Below are positions 16,659-25,556 of a DNA stretch of 64,000 nucleotides, piece by piece. Origin of the DNA: Cyanobacteria bacterium FACHB-502 (GTDB taxonomy: Bacteria; Cyanobacteriota; Cyanobacteriia; Elainellales; Elainellaceae); assembly GCA_014695325.1 (NCBI GenBank), contig JACJNZ010000014.1, positions 124,001-188,000 of the forward strand, in the 5' to 3' direction. How positions within the stretch are numbered: position 1 is the stretch's first letter; every line of letters begins with the position of its first letter. Below the pieces are notes generated by a model, which saw only the letters and a list, made by a program, of their open reading frames with translations, was not told the origin of the DNA and did not search any database. Position numbers and translations under genes: made by a program.

Positions 16659-16882
16659 GGCAGAAATGGAATGAGGAGATAAGGAGGCGGAGAGTGAATT
16701 GGGTCTTGGGGTTTTCACAGTGGCGAAACAATGGCGAAATATTAGCGAAATAGTGGTGAATGTTGATATTGCAGGATTGAACCTATGAACACCTCCGATC
16801 GCTTTTAACGAATCGTTTGATCCATCGACAAATTCCTCCACCCCCATCCCGTCTAGCCCCTTACTCATCCACTCACTTACTC

Positions 16883-17506
16883 ATGACCTCGATCGCCCTT
16901 TTCGGAACCAGCGCAGACCCACCAACCGCCGGACATCAGGCAGTTTTGGCTTGGCTGGCAGGTCAGTTTGATCAGGTAGCAGTCTGGGCATCCGACAATC
17001 CCTTTAAGTCTCACCAGACGCCGCTTGTTCATCGGGCAGCGATGCTGCAACTTTTGATCGAAGATATTGATCCGCCGCGCCACAATTTGTGCCTGGAGGC
17101 GGAATTGAGCCATCCCAGAGCATTGATTACGGTGCAGCGCGCCAGAGAACGCTGGCAGGACGCAGACTTTACGCTGGTCATTGGCTCTGATCTGGTGGCG
17201 CAGCTTCCCCGATGGTATTGCATTGAGGAACTGTTGCAGCAAGTTCGATTACTCGTGATTCCACGACCGGGCTATCCTTTAAGCGAGGTAGACTTAGAAC
17301 CCTTGAGACAAATGGGAGCCAGCGTAACGATCGCCTCTATCCCCGTACCAGACGTTTCATCTACCGATTATCGGAAAACTAGAGACGCTGAAGCCGTCAT
17401 TCCGCCGATCGAGGCATACATTCATCGAGAACAGCTCTACACATGGCAGGACGCAGCACCAAAAAATCTACCGACCCGTTGCGAAGCAGTTCCCCCAAAG
17501 AGGTAA
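16883..17506 (+). CDS. nadD: Nicotinate-nucleotide adenylyltransferase
   Basis: Adenylates NaMN to deamido-NAD. The nucleotidyltransferase signature is SIALFGTSADPPTAGHQAVL (GxxxDPxxxGH) at the N-terminus, the late motif is VPDVSSTDYRK (SSTxxR), and FTLVIGSDLVAQLPRWY is the middle motif. I start at ATG 16883; the frame is open to 16817 but without conservation. The final residues LPTRCEAVPPKR derive from an interspersed repeat and overlap the next gene by 64 bp, so the native C-terminus probably ended around LYTWQ. Confidence 0.92.
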   Translation: MTSIALFGTSADPPTAGHQAVLAWLAGQFDQVAVWASDNPFKSHQTPLVHRAAMLQLLIEDIDPPRHNLCLEAELSHPRALITVQRARERWQDADFTLVIGSDLVAQLPRWYCIEELLQQVRLLVIPRPGYPLSEVDLEPLRQMGASVTIASIPVPDVSSTDYRKTRDAEAVIPPIEAYIHREQLYTWQDAAPKNLPTRCEAVPPKR

Positions 17507-18213
17507 TCGCGGGAATTCTAGCCGACTTTAAAGTGGGTGTGGACAACGTGATTTTTTCAGTCGATACCGCGCAAAATCGGTTGCTGGTGCTGTTGGTGAT
17601 GCGTCGGGAAGAGCCGTTTTTGGGACAGTGGAGCCTGCCTGGAACCCTTGTTCGAAAGGGTGAATCGCTCGAAGATGCGGCATATCGGGTGCTATCTGAA
17701 AAGATTCGGGTTGAAAATTTGTATCTGGAGCAGCTTTATACTTTTGGCGGACCCGATCGCGATCCGCGTGAAAGCCAGCATCAGTATGGCGTGCGCTATC
17801 TCTCGGTCAGTTATTTCGCGCTGGTACGCTTTGCCGAAGCCAAACTGATTGCAGACGGGGTGAGTGGCATTGCCTGGTATCCGCTTCAGCAGGTTCCGCC
17901 TTTAGCATTCGATCACAACCAGGTTTTACAGTATGGTTATCGTCGGCTTCGCAATAAGTTAGAGTACAGTCCTGTTGCCTTTGAAGTGCTGCCCGAACTG
18001 TTTACTCTCAGCGACTTATATCAGCTTTACACGACTGTTTTAGGCGAAAATTTCTCAGATTATTCTAATTTTCGATCGCGCCTGTTAAAACTCGGCTTTC
18101 TACAGGATACCGGAGTCAAAATCTCACGCGGAGCCGGACGGCCTGCCAGCCTTTATCGGTTTGATGCCGATGCGTTTGCTCCTTTTAAGGACAAGCCGTT
18201 AGTCTTTATTTAG
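17443..18213 (+). CDS. nrtR: NrtR-family Nudix/winged-helix transcriptional regulator of NAD metabolism
   Basis: 256 aa with an N-terminal Nudix-like domain, LADFKVGVDNVIFSVDT then GQWSLPGTLVRKGESLEDAA, and a C-terminal winged-helix half (LFTLSDLYQLYTTVLGENFS, FRSRLLKLGFLQ, GRPASLYRF). The Nudix box lacks the usual REXXEE catalytic glutamates (AAYRVLSEKI), as expected for NrtR, where the domain senses ADP-ribose rather than hydrolysing it. NrtR represses NAD genes in many bacteria. Its place between nadD and nadE supports this assignment. The N-terminal 20 or so residues overlap nadD and include repeat-derived sequence, so translation from the ATG at 17443 is tentative. Confidence 0.88.
   Translation: MAGRSTKKSTDPLRSSSPKEVIAGILADFKVGVDNVIFSVDTAQNRLLVLLVMRREEPFLGQWSLPGTLVRKGESLEDAAYRVLSEKIRVENLYLEQLYTFGGPDRDPRESQHQYGVRYLSVSYFALVRFAEAKLIADGVSGIAWYPLQQVPPLAFDHNQVLQYGYRRLRNKLEYSPVAFEVLPELFTLSDLYQLYTTVLGENFSDYSNFRSRLLKLGFLQDTGVKISRGAGRPASLYRFDADAFAPFKDKPLVFI
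17478..17508. repeat. Interspersed element with core GC[GA]AGCAGTTCCCC, copy 3
   Basis: GTTGCGAAGCAGTTCCCCCA then AAGAGGTAAT, related to copies at 5597, 7419 and 53943. It lies in the nadD/nrtR overlap and is read in two different frames: as the tail of NadD and the head of NrtR. Confidence 0.6.
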
Positions 18214-18254
18214 CAAAGGTCTTTTTTAGCAAAGATAGAGTAGGAAAAGTTAGG

Positions 18255-18645
18255 ATGAAAATTGAGGAATTCATCAGAGAAAAACGCGAAGAGATTTTAG
18301 CAATTGCTGCCCAGCATAAAGCTTTAAATGTTCGTATCTTTGGCTCTGTTGCAAGAGACGAGGCAACAAATCATAGCGACATTGACTGCACTAGCAAGCG
18401 ACAAAATGTGGCAGGACGCGATCGAGCGAAATTTAGAAGTCATTAGCAAAGCGACTAAAAGAACCTCTCAGACATTAAAAACAGCTCACCCTCAAATTCC
18501 CCAGAAACAAATTGCTGGAATGCGAAATCTTTTAATTCATGACTCTGGAAGGGTTGATTTTCAAAAAGTTTGGCAAGTGATTGAACAAGATTTAGCTGAA
18601 TTTAAAGTGAATCCTCTAGCTATTCTTTATCAGCTAAGCGAGTAA
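18255..18645 (+). pseudogene. Collapsed MNT/HepT (HEPN) toxin-antitoxin remnant
   Basis: The first frame (18255-18446) starts like MntA: MKIEEFIREKREEILAIAAQ then IFGSVARDEATNHSDID, the nucleotidyltransferase motif GSxxRxxxxxxSDxD. Immediately after SDID at about 18386 the sequence switches frame to a HepT C-terminal half: KMWQDAIERNLEVISKATKR, then AGMRNLLIHDSGRVDFQKVW, ending 18645. The HEPN RNase motif Rx4-6H (RNLLIH) is still there. The rest of MntA and the first part of HepT, which would lie between, are gone. So an internal deletion fused antitoxin and toxin out of frame. It sits between nrtR and nadE and is presumed inactive. Confidence 0.75.
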
Positions 18646-18682
18646 TTCTTTTTCCTACATTCTTGTAACTCTTGTAATTCCT

Positions 18683-20392
18683 ATGAAAATTGCCATTGCT
18701 CAGCTCAATCCTACGATCGGCGATCTTTCCGGCAACGCCCGCCAAATTCTCGAAGCAGCTCAACAGGCAGCGAGTCAAGGTGTTTCTCTCCTACTGACGC
18801 CAGAGCTTTCCCTTTGCGGCTATCCGCCTCGCGATTTGCTGCTTCAGCCTGCGTTTGCACGATCGATGGCAGACACGCTAAACCAATTAGCAAAAGATTT
18901 GCCCCCTCAAATCGCCGTTCTGGTTGGAACCGTGGTTCCCAACGATCGCGCTGTTCAAACCGGAGGCAAACCGCTGTTTAACAGCATTGCGCTGCTGCAA
19001 GATGGCGATGTTCAGCAGTATTTCCACAAGCGGCTGTTGCCCACCTACGATGTGTTCGACGAAGATCGCTACTTCGAGCCGGGGCAGGCAAGCATGGCAT
19101 TTGCGATCGACTCGCTCAAAATTGGCGTCACCATCTGCGAAGACCTGTGGAACGACGAAGAATTTTGGGGCAAGCGCAGCTATGAAGCCAGCCCGATCGA
19201 GGATCTGGTGGCTCAGCAGGTGAATCTAATCGTCAATTTATCTGCCTCTCCCTTTCATATGGGCAAGCAAAGAATTCGCCAAGCCATGCTGCACCATGCG
19301 GCGATTCGCTACCAGACTCCGATTATTTATGCTAATCAGGTAGGCGGCAACGATGATCTGATTTTTGACGGCAACAGCAGCGGCTTCGATCGCCGGGGTG
19401 AAATGACCTGCCGAGCAAATGCCTTCGAGCCGGATCTGGTCCTGGTTGAATATGATCACACGCAGCAGGATTTGTGCCTCAATCCCAACCAGATCGCGCC
19501 GCAGCCTGAAAATGACGACGCCGAAATGTGGTCTGCGCTGGTGCTGGGCTTGCGGGACTACGTGCGAAAGTGCGGCTTCTCGAAGGTTGTGCTGGGCTTA
19601 AGCGGCGGGATTGACTCTTCGCTGGTGGCAGCCGTGGCAATGATGGCGATCGGTGCAGAAAATGTGCTGGGAGTTTTGATGCCGTCGCCCTACAGTTCCA
19701 AGCACTCGATCATCGATGCCGTGCAGCTCGCGCAGAATCTGGCGATTAAAACCGAGATATTGCCGATCGGCGACCTGATGCAAAGCTACGATCGCACGCT
19801 GGCAGAGCTGTTTGCAGATACAGAGTTTGGGCTGGCGGAAGAAAATTTGCAGTCGCGGATTCGTGGCAATCTGCTGATGGCACTCTCGAATAAATTTGGG
19901 CATCTGCTGCTGTCTACGGGCAATAAATCCGAAATGGCGGTTGGCTACTGCACCCTCTACGGCGACATGAACGGCGGACTGGCGGTAATTGCAGATGTGC
20001 CTAAAACGAAGGTTTATTCCATTTGCCAATGGCTCAACTCCACTGGGCAAAAGCTGATTCCGGCTCATGTTATCGTCAAGCCGCCCAGCGCAGAACTCAA
20101 GCCCGGGCAGGTCGATCAAGACTCGCTGCCGTCCTACGACATCCTCGATGATATTCTGCATCAGTTTATCCACGACAATCGATCGCCCGACGAGATTGTT
20201 GCAAGTGGGCACGATGCTGCCACGGTCGAGCGTGTGATCAAACTCGTGATTCGCGCCGAATTTAAGCGCAAACAGGCTCCTCCTGGCTTAAAAGTCACCG
20301 ATCGCGCCTTTGGCACAGGCTGGAGAATGCCAATCGCCAATCGATGGCTACCCGCGGCTGCTCATCCGGCTGCGATCGCCATCAAACCCTAG
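18683..20392 (+). CDS. nadE: Glutamine-dependent NAD+ synthetase
   Basis: Last step of NAD synthesis: amidation of deamido-NAD. The N-terminal nitrilase-type glutaminase domain has the Glu (LLTPELSLCGYPPRDLL), Lys (YFHKRLLPTYDVFDE) and Cys (GVTICEDLWN) triad. The C-terminal synthetase domain has the P-loop-like VVLGLSGGIDSSLVAAVA and STGNKSEMAVGYCTLYGDMN. 569 aa is the expected size for the fused enzyme. The GlnB/ammonia channel parts look intact. It follows the TA remnant by 37 bp. Confidence 0.95.
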   Translation: MKIAIAQLNPTIGDLSGNARQILEAAQQAASQGVSLLLTPELSLCGYPPRDLLLQPAFARSMADTLNQLAKDLPPQIAVLVGTVVPNDRAVQTGGKPLFNSIALLQDGDVQQYFHKRLLPTYDVFDEDRYFEPGQASMAFAIDSLKIGVTICEDLWNDEEFWGKRSYEASPIEDLVAQQVNLIVNLSASPFHMGKQRIRQAMLHHAAIRYQTPIIYANQVGGNDDLIFDGNSSGFDRRGEMTCRANAFEPDLVLVEYDHTQQDLCLNPNQIAPQPENDDAEMWSALVLGLRDYVRKCGFSKVVLGLSGGIDSSLVAAVAMMAIGAENVLGVLMPSPYSSKHSIIDAVQLAQNLAIKTEILPIGDLMQSYDRTLAELFADTEFGLAEENLQSRIRGNLLMALSNKFGHLLLSTGNKSEMAVGYCTLYGDMNGGLAVIADVPKTKVYSICQWLNSTGQKLIPAHVIVKPPSAELKPGQVDQDSLPSYDILDDILHQFIHDNRSPDEIVASGHDAATVERVIKLVIRAEFKRKQAPPGLKVTDRAFGTGWRMPIANRWLPAAAHPAAIAIKP

Positions 20393-20737
20393 CCAAAGAG
20401 AGCCTGCGAAGAATTTAGGGAAATCGAAAAAGCGGTACTCCCGGCAATCAAATGGGTCAAATCTCCTTTCCCACTGTGGCGGCTGGGGATAGCTCGAGCT
20501 GCGATCGCCGTTTTTCGTTGTCTTTCCAGAATTCAATCCGAACTTTAATCTAGAATTCAATCCGAACTTAAACAAGATATCTTGTCAACAAACTTTCGAT
20601 GCCATATGGCACTCTTTCTAAAGAGTTGCGAATTTTGCTGCGCGGTTTTGGCTCAAGCAATTGCTGTATTAGGATTCTGCTCCAGAAGCAGCGCTCGCCG
20701 TTTCAGTAATTTTTCTAAAAAGCAGAGCCAGTTTAGT
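20393..20737. other. Gap with 24-bp direct repeat and perfect palindrome
   Basis: AGAATTCAATCCGAACTT occurs at about 20528 and again at 20552 (period 24 bp). Immediately after lies ACAAGATATCTTGT, a perfect 14-bp palindrome at 20572-20585. No gene is seen. The palindrome could be a regulator site for futA downstream or an inert repeat. Confidence 0.45.
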
Positions 20738-20756
20738 GAGAATGAGTTGCAATAAG
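20738..20756. promoter_or_regulatory. Candidate Fur box ahead of futA
   Basis: GAGAATGAGTTGCAATAAG matches the 19-bp Fur consensus GATAATGATAATCATTATC at 11 positions by eye. It lies about 100 bp upstream of futA, an iron-uptake gene normally under Fur control. Prediction only. Confidence 0.35.
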
Positions 20757-20857
20757 TGTACAATGAGTCTCCAGCAGCGAAACCGACCACCCGTCAGGCA
20801 ATCTGCTGCAAATATCACAACTGTGCATACTCTTTTACCTCGACTCTTCAACGGGAT

Positions 20858-21931
20858 ATGAACAAAATTACGCGACGCGCTTTTTTGTGTGGGGGTGCTG
20901 CAACGGCAGCCGTGGCGATTGGTCAAGCAGGGAAAGCAAAGGCTCAATCTCCGGTGGTTCGCACTGCTCAGGCTCAGAATGTGCTGAATCTTTATTCTGG
21001 GCGGCACTATGACACCGACACCGCCCTCTACGAAAGTTTCACTGCTAAAACAGGCATTCGCGTCAACCTGATCGAAGCTGAAGCCGACGCGCTGATCGAG
21101 CGGATCAAAAGCGAAGGAGCAAACAGTCCAGCCGATGTGCTGATTACCGTCGATGCCGGACGGCTCTGGCGCGCAGCAGAGCAAGAAAGACTGTTACAGC
21201 CGATCGACTCTGCAGTGATTCGGCAGGCAGTCCCCGAAAATCTGCGCCATCCTGATGGACTGTGGGTGGGTTTGTCGAAGCGGGCGCGAGTGATCATGTA
21301 CGACAAAACCAAGGTCAACCCGGCAGAGCTTTCGACTTACGAAGCGTTGGCAGACGAGCGATGGAAAGGACAAATTCTGGTGCGCTCCTCCAGCCATGTT
21401 TATAACCAGTCGCTGGTTGGTTCGATGCTGCAAGCCAATGATGCCGCCAGAACAGAAGCCTGGGCAAGAAGCGTGGTGGCAAACTTTGCTCGTGAACCCG
21501 AAGGCAATGATACTGCCCAAATCCAAGCTTGTGCTGCGGGAGTAGGGTCGATCGCCATTGTCAACACTTACTATTTGCCTCGCCTTGCCAAGTCTGAAGA
21601 TCCGGCAGAAAAGGCGATCGCAGAAAAAATTGGCGTATTCTTCCCCAACCAGCGCGATCGGGGAGCGCACGTTAACATCAGCGGCGGCGGCGTGTTAAAG
21701 ACGGCTCCCAACCCGGAAGCAGCCGTGCAATTCCTGGAGCATCTGGTCAGCCGCGAGTCGCAGGAAATTTTTGCCAAGAGCAACAACGAATATCCGGTCG
21801 TGGAAGGCGTATCCCTTGACCCAGTTCTGGCAAGCTACGGCAGATTCCGCGATGATGCGATCAATGCAAGCGTCTTTGGACGAAACAACCCAGCAGCTCT
21901 CCAGATTATGGATCGGGCAGGCTGGAAGTAG
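20858..21931 (+). CDS. futA: Iron(III) ABC transporter substrate-binding protein
   Basis: Periplasmic ferric-iron binder of the FutABC importer (IdiA/FutA group). ATG 20858 gives a twin-arginine signal peptide, [20 protein letters not shown], cleaved near KAQS. The mature part has [14 protein letters not shown] at its N-terminus with the His/Tyr iron ligands, and the later Tyr pair in [10 protein letters not shown]. Length 357 aa is typical. An upstream frame to 20756 lacks conservation. A terminator follows at 22131. No permease or ATPase is adjacent, as is usual in cyanobacteria. Confidence 0.93.
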   Translation: MNKITRRAFLCGGAATAAVAIGQAGKAKAQSPVVRTAQAQNVLNLYSGRHYDTDTALYESFTAKTGIRVNLIEAEADALIERIKSEGANSPADVLITVDAGRLWRAAEQERLLQPIDSAVIRQAVPENLRHPDGLWVGLSKRARVIMYDKTKVNPAELSTYEALADERWKGQILVRSSSHVYNQSLVGSMLQANDAARTEAWARSVVANFAREPEGNDTAQIQACAAGVGSIAIVNTYYLPRLAKSEDPAEKAIAEKIGVFFPNQRDRGAHVNISGGGVLKTAPNPEAAVQFLEHLVSRESQEIFAKSNNEYPVVEGVSLDPVLASYGRFRDDAINASVFGRNNPAALQIMDRAGWK

Positions 21932-22130
21932 TTCTGTGGGTCTTGAAGCCATATCCCCTCGTTCCTACTTCAGACCCATCCCCTCCTGCAAGGGCAAGGG
22001 TGGGTCGATGATGCTCAATCACTCTTCAGGAGTGGTAACGGCAAAGCGATCGGTTGCTTTGCAGTAACGCGCAGGAATTATGGCGGAACCTAGAGCGCTC
22101 GGTTCTCAGGCACATTCCCCCTTCACAATT

Positions 22131-22159
22131 CCCCTTCACACCAGCGGAGGGGCTTTTTT
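22131..22159 (+). terminator. Rho-independent terminator after futA
   Basis: CCCCT at 22131-22135 pairs with AGGGG at 22148-22152 across a 12-nt loop and is followed by C and six T. It lies 200 bp after the futA stop, with no gene between. Confidence 0.7.
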
Positions 22160-22193
22160 GTGCCTTTGCTGCCCGCAGACCTGCCTGAATTTT

Positions 22194-22946
22194 CTATGGC
22201 ATCCATTCCAGCCCGATTCCGACCCGGCTATCTTTACGCCGTGGGGCGTTTTGCTGCTGCACATCGGCAGAGACACGCAGGTGCGGTGTGACCGCGTAGC
22301 CTACAGAAAGCGTTGTGAGTCCAACTTCTGATTCTGAACCGGGCGCGACCCAGCTTTGGCTCAGCACAACATCAGCGGCTCCGGTTCTGGATAGGGCAAG
22401 GATGAGTCGGACTCCCACATTCACGCCGTCGGTTGTGCCGTCAACAGTTTCGATATGGCGATAACCTACGATCGGCGCAAGATTAACATTGCTGCCCAGG
22501 GGCAAAACGTAATAGTGCAAATCGGCTCCATAGGATTCGATTGGGCGATCGAAGGCAGTTTGATACTGTGCGCTAAGGGTCAGGGGCGATCGACCGAGAA
22601 ACACATCTTCCACGCCCACCAGAACCCCGGCTGCCTGTTCGCTGGCAGGATACTGGGAATACAAGAGTCTCAGGCGCGTCCGAAAACTAGGATCGCTGCG
22701 AATTTGCGATCGCACATCCGGCACTTCATTTAGCCATCGCTGCAAAACTGGACTATTTTCGATGATGCTGGGATCCAGATCGATGGACTGCTCAGTCCTA
22801 GAAGCAGGACTTTCTTCAGGAGACGCAGTAGGCTGAGCCTCGGCTGAAACGACTCCTGCTAGGATGAACCCTATGCTCAACAGCGCAGATTTTAGAAGGG
22901 CAGATTTTAGAAGGGCAGACTGAATGCCCACCGTCAGATTCGTCAT
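22194..22946 (-). CDS. Exported beta-rich protein of unknown function
   Basis: About 250 aa with a signal peptide (start ATG 22946, MTNLTVGIQSALLKSALLKS then ALLSIGFILAGVVSAEA), a linker with SPEESPASRTEQS, a helical region (VLQRWLNEVPDVRSQIRSDP), and a beta-rich C-terminus of alternating hydrophobic strands (LTLSAQYQTAF, GADLHYYVLPLG, NVGVRLILALSR, LRVSADVQQQ) ending in a hydrophobic residue after Trp. This looks like an outer-membrane or periplasmic beta-barrel family conserved in cyanobacteria. The signal peptide contains a tandem SALLK repeat. It is divergent from the epimerase, with only 10 bp between the chosen starts; an internal later start is unlikely because the signal peptide would be lost. 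Confidence 0.65.
   Translation of the reverse strand: MTNLTVGIQSALLKSALLKSALLSIGFILAGVVSAEAQPTASPEESPASRTEQSIDLDPSIIENSPVLQRWLNEVPDVRSQIRSDPSFRTRLRLLYSQYPASEQAAGVLVGVEDVFLGRSPLTLSAQYQTAFDRPIESYGADLHYYVLPLGSNVNLAPIVGYRHIETVDGTTDGVNVGVRLILALSRTGAADVVLSQSWVAPGSESEVGLTTLSVGYAVTPHLRVSADVQQQNAPRRKDSRVGIGLEWMP
22885..22919. repeat. 15-bp tandem repeat inside a signal peptide
   Basis: GCAGATTTTAGAAGG occurs twice in perfect tandem (22885-22914) with a partial third copy. On the minus strand it encodes SALLK units in the signal peptide's hydrophobic core. Confidence 0.75.
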
Positions 22947-22956
22947 CGAAACCATC

Positions 22957-23958
22957 ATGCAAGTATTAGTCACTGGAGTTGCCGGATTCATAGGCTATCA
23001 TCTCGCCGAGCGGCTATTAGCAAACGGCTTTGCGGTTTATGGCATCGATAACCTGAACGAATACTACGATGTCAACCTGAAGAAAGCGAGACTGGCAAGA
23101 CTGACGGATAAACCAGGATTTACGTTTCAGTATCTTGACCTGAGCAATCGATCGGAAATAGCCAACCTGTTTCAGCAGCAGCAGTTTGATTATGTGATAA
23201 ATCTGGCAGCGCAGGCGGGCGTCCGCTATTCGCTCAGCAACCCCTGGGCGTATGTAGACAGCAACGTCACAGGGTTCGTAAATTTGCTGGAGGGCTGTCG
23301 TCAGAGCCAGATCCAGCATCTTGTTTTTGCCTCTTCTAGTTCGGTCTATGGCATTAATCCCAAAGTGCCTTTCTCCACCAGCGATAACGTCGATCACCCC
23401 ATTTCCCTCTACGCTGCCACCAAAAAAGCCAACGAACTGATGGCTCACACCTACAGCCATTTGTATGGGCTGCCTACGACCGGACTCCGCTTTTTCACCG
23501 TTTATGGAGCCTGGGGACGACCGGATATGGCATATTTCAAATTTGTGCAGGCGGTAGAGTCGGGTCAGGCGATCGATGTTTACAATCACGGCGAAATGCA
23601 GCGCGACTTTACTTATATTGATGACGTAATTGAAGGGGTGGTGCGCGTTATGCAAAACCCGCCTCATTCCGGTAACTCTAATGTAGCCAGCCAGGCTCCC
23701 TACAAGCTCTACAACATCGGCAATCATCAGCCCGTGTCACTGCTGCGCTTTATCGAAGTGATCGAGCAAACCCTCGGCAAAACCGCCCAAAAGAACTTCC
23801 TGCCGATGCAGCCCGGAGACGTGCCCACGACTTACGCTGATGTCGCTGACCTGATGCGCGATGTTGGCTTCCAGCCCAGCACCCCGATCGAAACCGGAAT
23901 TGCTCGCTTTGTGGAATGGTATCGATCGTATTACGGCAGTTCAGAACGACAGCGTTAA
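22957..23958 (+). CDS. NAD-dependent epimerase, UDP-glucuronate 4-epimerase type
   Basis: Extended SDR. The N-terminal GVAGFIGYHLAERLL matches GxxGxxG, followed by YYDVNLKKARLARL, typical of UDP-glucuronate epimerases (versus GalE). Catalytic residues are the Ser region (FASSSSVYG), Tyr-Lys in YAATKKANELMAH, and RFFTVYGAWGRPDMA in the substrate loop. It presumably makes UDP-galacturonate for envelope or exopolysaccharide. ATG 22957 puts the Rossmann strand at the usual position. After the stop, the plus strand has a short tandem repeat of ACCAGAAGTAAA/ACCAGAGACAAA type to about 24005. Confidence 0.88.
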   Translation: MQVLVTGVAGFIGYHLAERLLANGFAVYGIDNLNEYYDVNLKKARLARLTDKPGFTFQYLDLSNRSEIANLFQQQQFDYVINLAAQAGVRYSLSNPWAYVDSNVTGFVNLLEGCRQSQIQHLVFASSSSVYGINPKVPFSTSDNVDHPISLYAATKKANELMAHTYSHLYGLPTTGLRFFTVYGAWGRPDMAYFKFVQAVESGQAIDVYNHGEMQRDFTYIDDVIEGVVRVMQNPPHSGNSNVASQAPYKLYNIGNHQPVSLLRFIEVIEQTLGKTAQKNFLPMQPGDVPTTYADVADLMRDVGFQPSTPIETGIARFVEWYRSYYGSSERQR

Positions 23959-24091
23959 ACCAGAAGTAAAACCAGAGACAAAACCAGAAGTAAAACCAGG
24001 GATAAGGGAAGGGTCAATTCAAGGGGCTGCCTAACGGGGTCAAACTCAACCCTTTATCCTTGGATTCAGCGGATTCAGCAACGTCGCAAAT

Positions 24092-25144
24092 TTATCCTTG
24101 TGTCTTTTCGTCGAGCGTGTCTTCGCTATCTCCTGCACCAATCAGAGTGGCGAGAATTTGGCTGTCCGGGAACGTTTCGAGCGCGAGTTTTTTGATCAGC
24201 ACGGTCAGCGGCAACGCCAGAAATGCACCGATCGGACCCAGAATCCACGTCCATAAAATGACTGCCAGAAAAGTGGTCAGCGTTGATAAATCCAAGCCGC
24301 GACCCAGATAGCGTGGACCCACCACCACATCAAAAAAGTTATTAATCAGGGCATAGCCAATAAACACGATCGCCGCCTTCACAAACCCAAACTCCAGCAA
24401 CGCCAGCACCAGCGGCGGAACCAGCGCAATCACATAGCCAATGTTAGGAATAAAGTTAAACAAAAACGACAGCACGCCCCACAGCACGGCAAAATCCACG
24501 CCCAGAAACAGCAGCAGAATCGTTTGTCCGATCGCCGACATTCCCCCCAGCCAGCTTTTGATCAGCAGATAAACGCTAATGCTGCGGCTAAAGGCAGTCA
24601 AGCGAGCCAGCATCGGATTTCTAGCTCCTAAACCACGCTTCAGCTTGTTGGAAAAGCTCGATGCCCCGATCAGCATATAAATAAAGATGAACAGGGTTAA
24701 GCCTGCGTTGCTGAGCGTGCCGATCAGTCCGCGAATAAAGGCGATCGTAAGCTGAATAATGCGTCCCGGATTGATCAAATCAAGCTGAAAAATGTCTTCC
24801 TGCTGGATACCAAAGCGAGCAAGCTGCTGCTGCATGAGCGCAAACTGAGTTTCCAGCAACGGGCGATACTGCGGCAGTGCCTCTGAGAGCTGAGCGACCG
24901 AAATCCCGAGAAACACAACCAGCACCAGCCCGATCGCAATGACGCCCAGAATCACAATCATGTAAGCTAGCCAACCTGGAACTCGCTTATGCCGCAGCCA
25001 AGCCAAAAGCGGCGAACACACCAGCACAATAAACAGCGACAGCAAAATCGGGCTGAGCAAACCAGATGCTGCCTTTAAGCCCGCGATCACAATGACCAGA
25101 CTGGCTAGGCTGACGAGTAGGCGAGTGAGAGAGCGATCGGCCAT
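24092..25144 (-). CDS. AI-2E family transporter (PerM/YhhT-like)
   Basis: 350 aa with about seven to eight TM helices. The core pattern includes LLPILLSLFIVLVCSPLLAW in the first helices, a central soluble part (FALMQQQLARFGIQQEDIFQ), and the C-terminal half FNFIPNIGYVIALVPPLVLA, YALINNFFDVVVGPRYLGRGL and LILWTWILGPIGAFLALPLT, which is diagnostic for the family. These proteins export or import small molecules, with members handling AI-2, Na+/H+ or others; the substrate is unknown. A REP-like copy lies at 25201. Confidence 0.9.
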   Translation of the reverse strand: MADRSLTRLLVSLASLVIVIAGLKAASGLLSPILLSLFIVLVCSPLLAWLRHKRVPGWLAYMIVILGVIAIGLVLVVFLGISVAQLSEALPQYRPLLETQFALMQQQLARFGIQQEDIFQLDLINPGRIIQLTIAFIRGLIGTLSNAGLTLFIFIYMLIGASSFSNKLKRGLGARNPMLARLTAFSRSISVYLLIKSWLGGMSAIGQTILLLFLGVDFAVLWGVLSFLFNFIPNIGYVIALVPPLVLALLEFGFVKAAIVFIGYALINNFFDVVVGPRYLGRGLDLSTLTTFLAVILWTWILGPIGAFLALPLTVLIKKLALETFPDSQILATLIGAGDSEDTLDEKTQG

Positions 25145-25200
25145 AGGGAGTGGATGGGGGGATGGGAAGCGAAGTGGATGACGGGATGGAGAGTAGAGCC

Positions 25201-25227
25201 TAGGATGGGTTAGCGCAGCGTAATGCA
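25201..25227. repeat. REP-like palindrome, copy 5
   Basis: TAGGATGGGTTAGCGCAGCG then TAATGCA, a degenerate copy of the REP-like element near 3-6 kb. The surrounding gap 25145-25556 also has G-rich repeats GGGTGAGGA at about 25280 and 25296, and no gene. Confidence 0.65.
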
Positions 25228-25556
25228 GCAGCTTCGGGCGTTGGGCAGCGGTGAAGACCGTGAGGTGAGGACGATAGGGTGAGGAGTGTAGGGTGAGGAC
25301 TCTATTACGAGCATACGGGCGGAGTGGAGGAAAGCAGAAAGAGAATTGCTATTAGGAATCTTGCCCCGATCGCGTAGTGACCAAAACACTCCTGAAAAAG
25401 CCTGTTTCGCAGCATTATACGGGAAGGAATGGAAGATACAGGAAGGAATAGAGGCGATCGCAGAATTGTCGCCAGAATTCAAGCACTTCGCGCAAAGCAG
25501 AATTAGACGTGAGATAAACTGAAGAATCGAACTTCTGCACGAAAAGGGAACCGATT

